Assembly (NCBI RefSeq): GCF_006715495.1
Contig: NZ_VFNI01000003.1
Location: 620,001 to 684,000, forward strand
Direction: 5' to 3'
DNA from: Herbaspirillum sp. SJZ106
GTDB lineage: Bacteria > Pseudomonadota > Gammaproteobacteria > Burkholderiales > Burkholderiaceae_D
Length of the DNA stretch: 64,000 bases
In this document: positions 63,801 through 64,000 of the stretch, piece by piece
Numbering within the stretch: position 1 is the first letter of the stretch
Layout: every line of letters begins with the position of its first letter
The notes under the pieces: generated by a model
Databases searched by the model: none
Told to the model about the DNA's origin: nothing
What the model saw: the letters and a program-made list of their open reading frames with translations, nothing else
Made by a program: the position numbers and the translations under genes

Positions 63801-64000
63801 GGTTGCATCCTGAATATTCGGGAAGTTTCGATTTTACGCCCAACATCAAAGGGTTTGCTGTATAGAACGCGTCTCTCGCCTATTGATGAAGTGGGTTCTA
63901 GAGTGTAATGCATCCTTGCCGACGGCATGGCAGCGGCGGCAGTCTTGTTTTCGGCATCTGGATTATCATATGCAGCTTCCTATCCGCCGCCTCACTGACG
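63801..64000. other. Upstream region of the TPR gene, window end
   Basis: These 200 bases are AT-richer than the genes and should carry the TPR-lolB-ispE promoter. At 63970 an ATG opens a plus-strand frame (MQLPIRRLTD) that runs off the window. Ten residues are too few to recognise, and no strong ribosome-binding site precedes it, so it may or may not be a gene start. Confidence 0.3.

Overview
The window reads as a stretch of a high-GC betaproteobacterial chromosome, most likely Oxalobacteraceae and close to Herbaspirillum. This rests on gene content and order: a kdsD-kdsC-lptC-lptA-lptB-rpoN-hpf run, ispE-tRNA-Gln-prs-rplY, lolB next to a TPR lipoprotein, an MFS-ssb pair near uvrA, and a pca/pob aromatic-acid cluster. 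The genus is inference; no 16S gene is present. Almost every interval is filled by ordinary chromosomal genes. Long open frames antisense to them are GC-driven shadows and are not listed.

Layout. 1-4.6 kb: protocatechuate and 4-hydroxybenzoate catabolism (start of pcaB, pcaG, pcaH, an IclR regulator with a three-copy operator, an AraC regulator and pobA). 4.7-10.3 kb: chromate transporter, an Lrp-type regulator divergent from a homodimeric 2-oxoacid dehydrogenase E1, and an SDR. 10.3-17.2 kb: ubiX, grxD, hpf, rpoN and the Lpt/Kdo lipopolysaccharide genes, all on the minus strand. 17.2-22.4 kb: a KefB/C-type antiporter, an AEC carrier and a chemoreceptor with a candidate sigma-54 promoter. 22.4-22.7 kb: a small non-coding element with inverted ends. 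22.7-31 kb: PhyH-type dioxygenase, uvrA, an ArnT-like glycosyltransferase, an MFS transporter and ssb. 31-36.5 kb: a universal stress protein, a GntP permease, a short Na/Pi carrier, tRNA-Arg(ACG) and opgD.

36.7-45.8 kb: a yybP-ykoY-type manganese riboswitch ahead of a GDT1/UPF0016 membrane protein, periplasmic asparaginase, AMP nucleosidase, a YbfB-type MFS transporter with a divergent LysR regulator, an NhaR-like regulator, a zinc-finger protein and a TerC/Alx protein. 45.8-50 kb looks like accessory DNA: an FMN reductase, a Bcr/CflA efflux pump, a LysR regulator and a REP-associated tyrosine transposase flanked by short inverted motifs. 50-56.6 kb: gltB-gltD, followed by a duplicated 3' end of gltD. 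56.6-64 kb: an M61 peptidase, rplY, prs, tRNA-Gln(TTG), ispE, lolB and a TPR lipoprotein.

The most informative non-coding signals are four. The manganese riboswitch has a readable switch between P1 and a start-codon hairpin. The 271-bp MITE-like element at 22.4-22.7 kb carries IS4-like ends. The gltD 3'-end duplication is separated from the gene by a nested palindrome. The pca operator resembles the three-repeat sites of PcaU/PobR-type regulators. I saw no CRISPR array, prophage, replication origin or rRNA gene.
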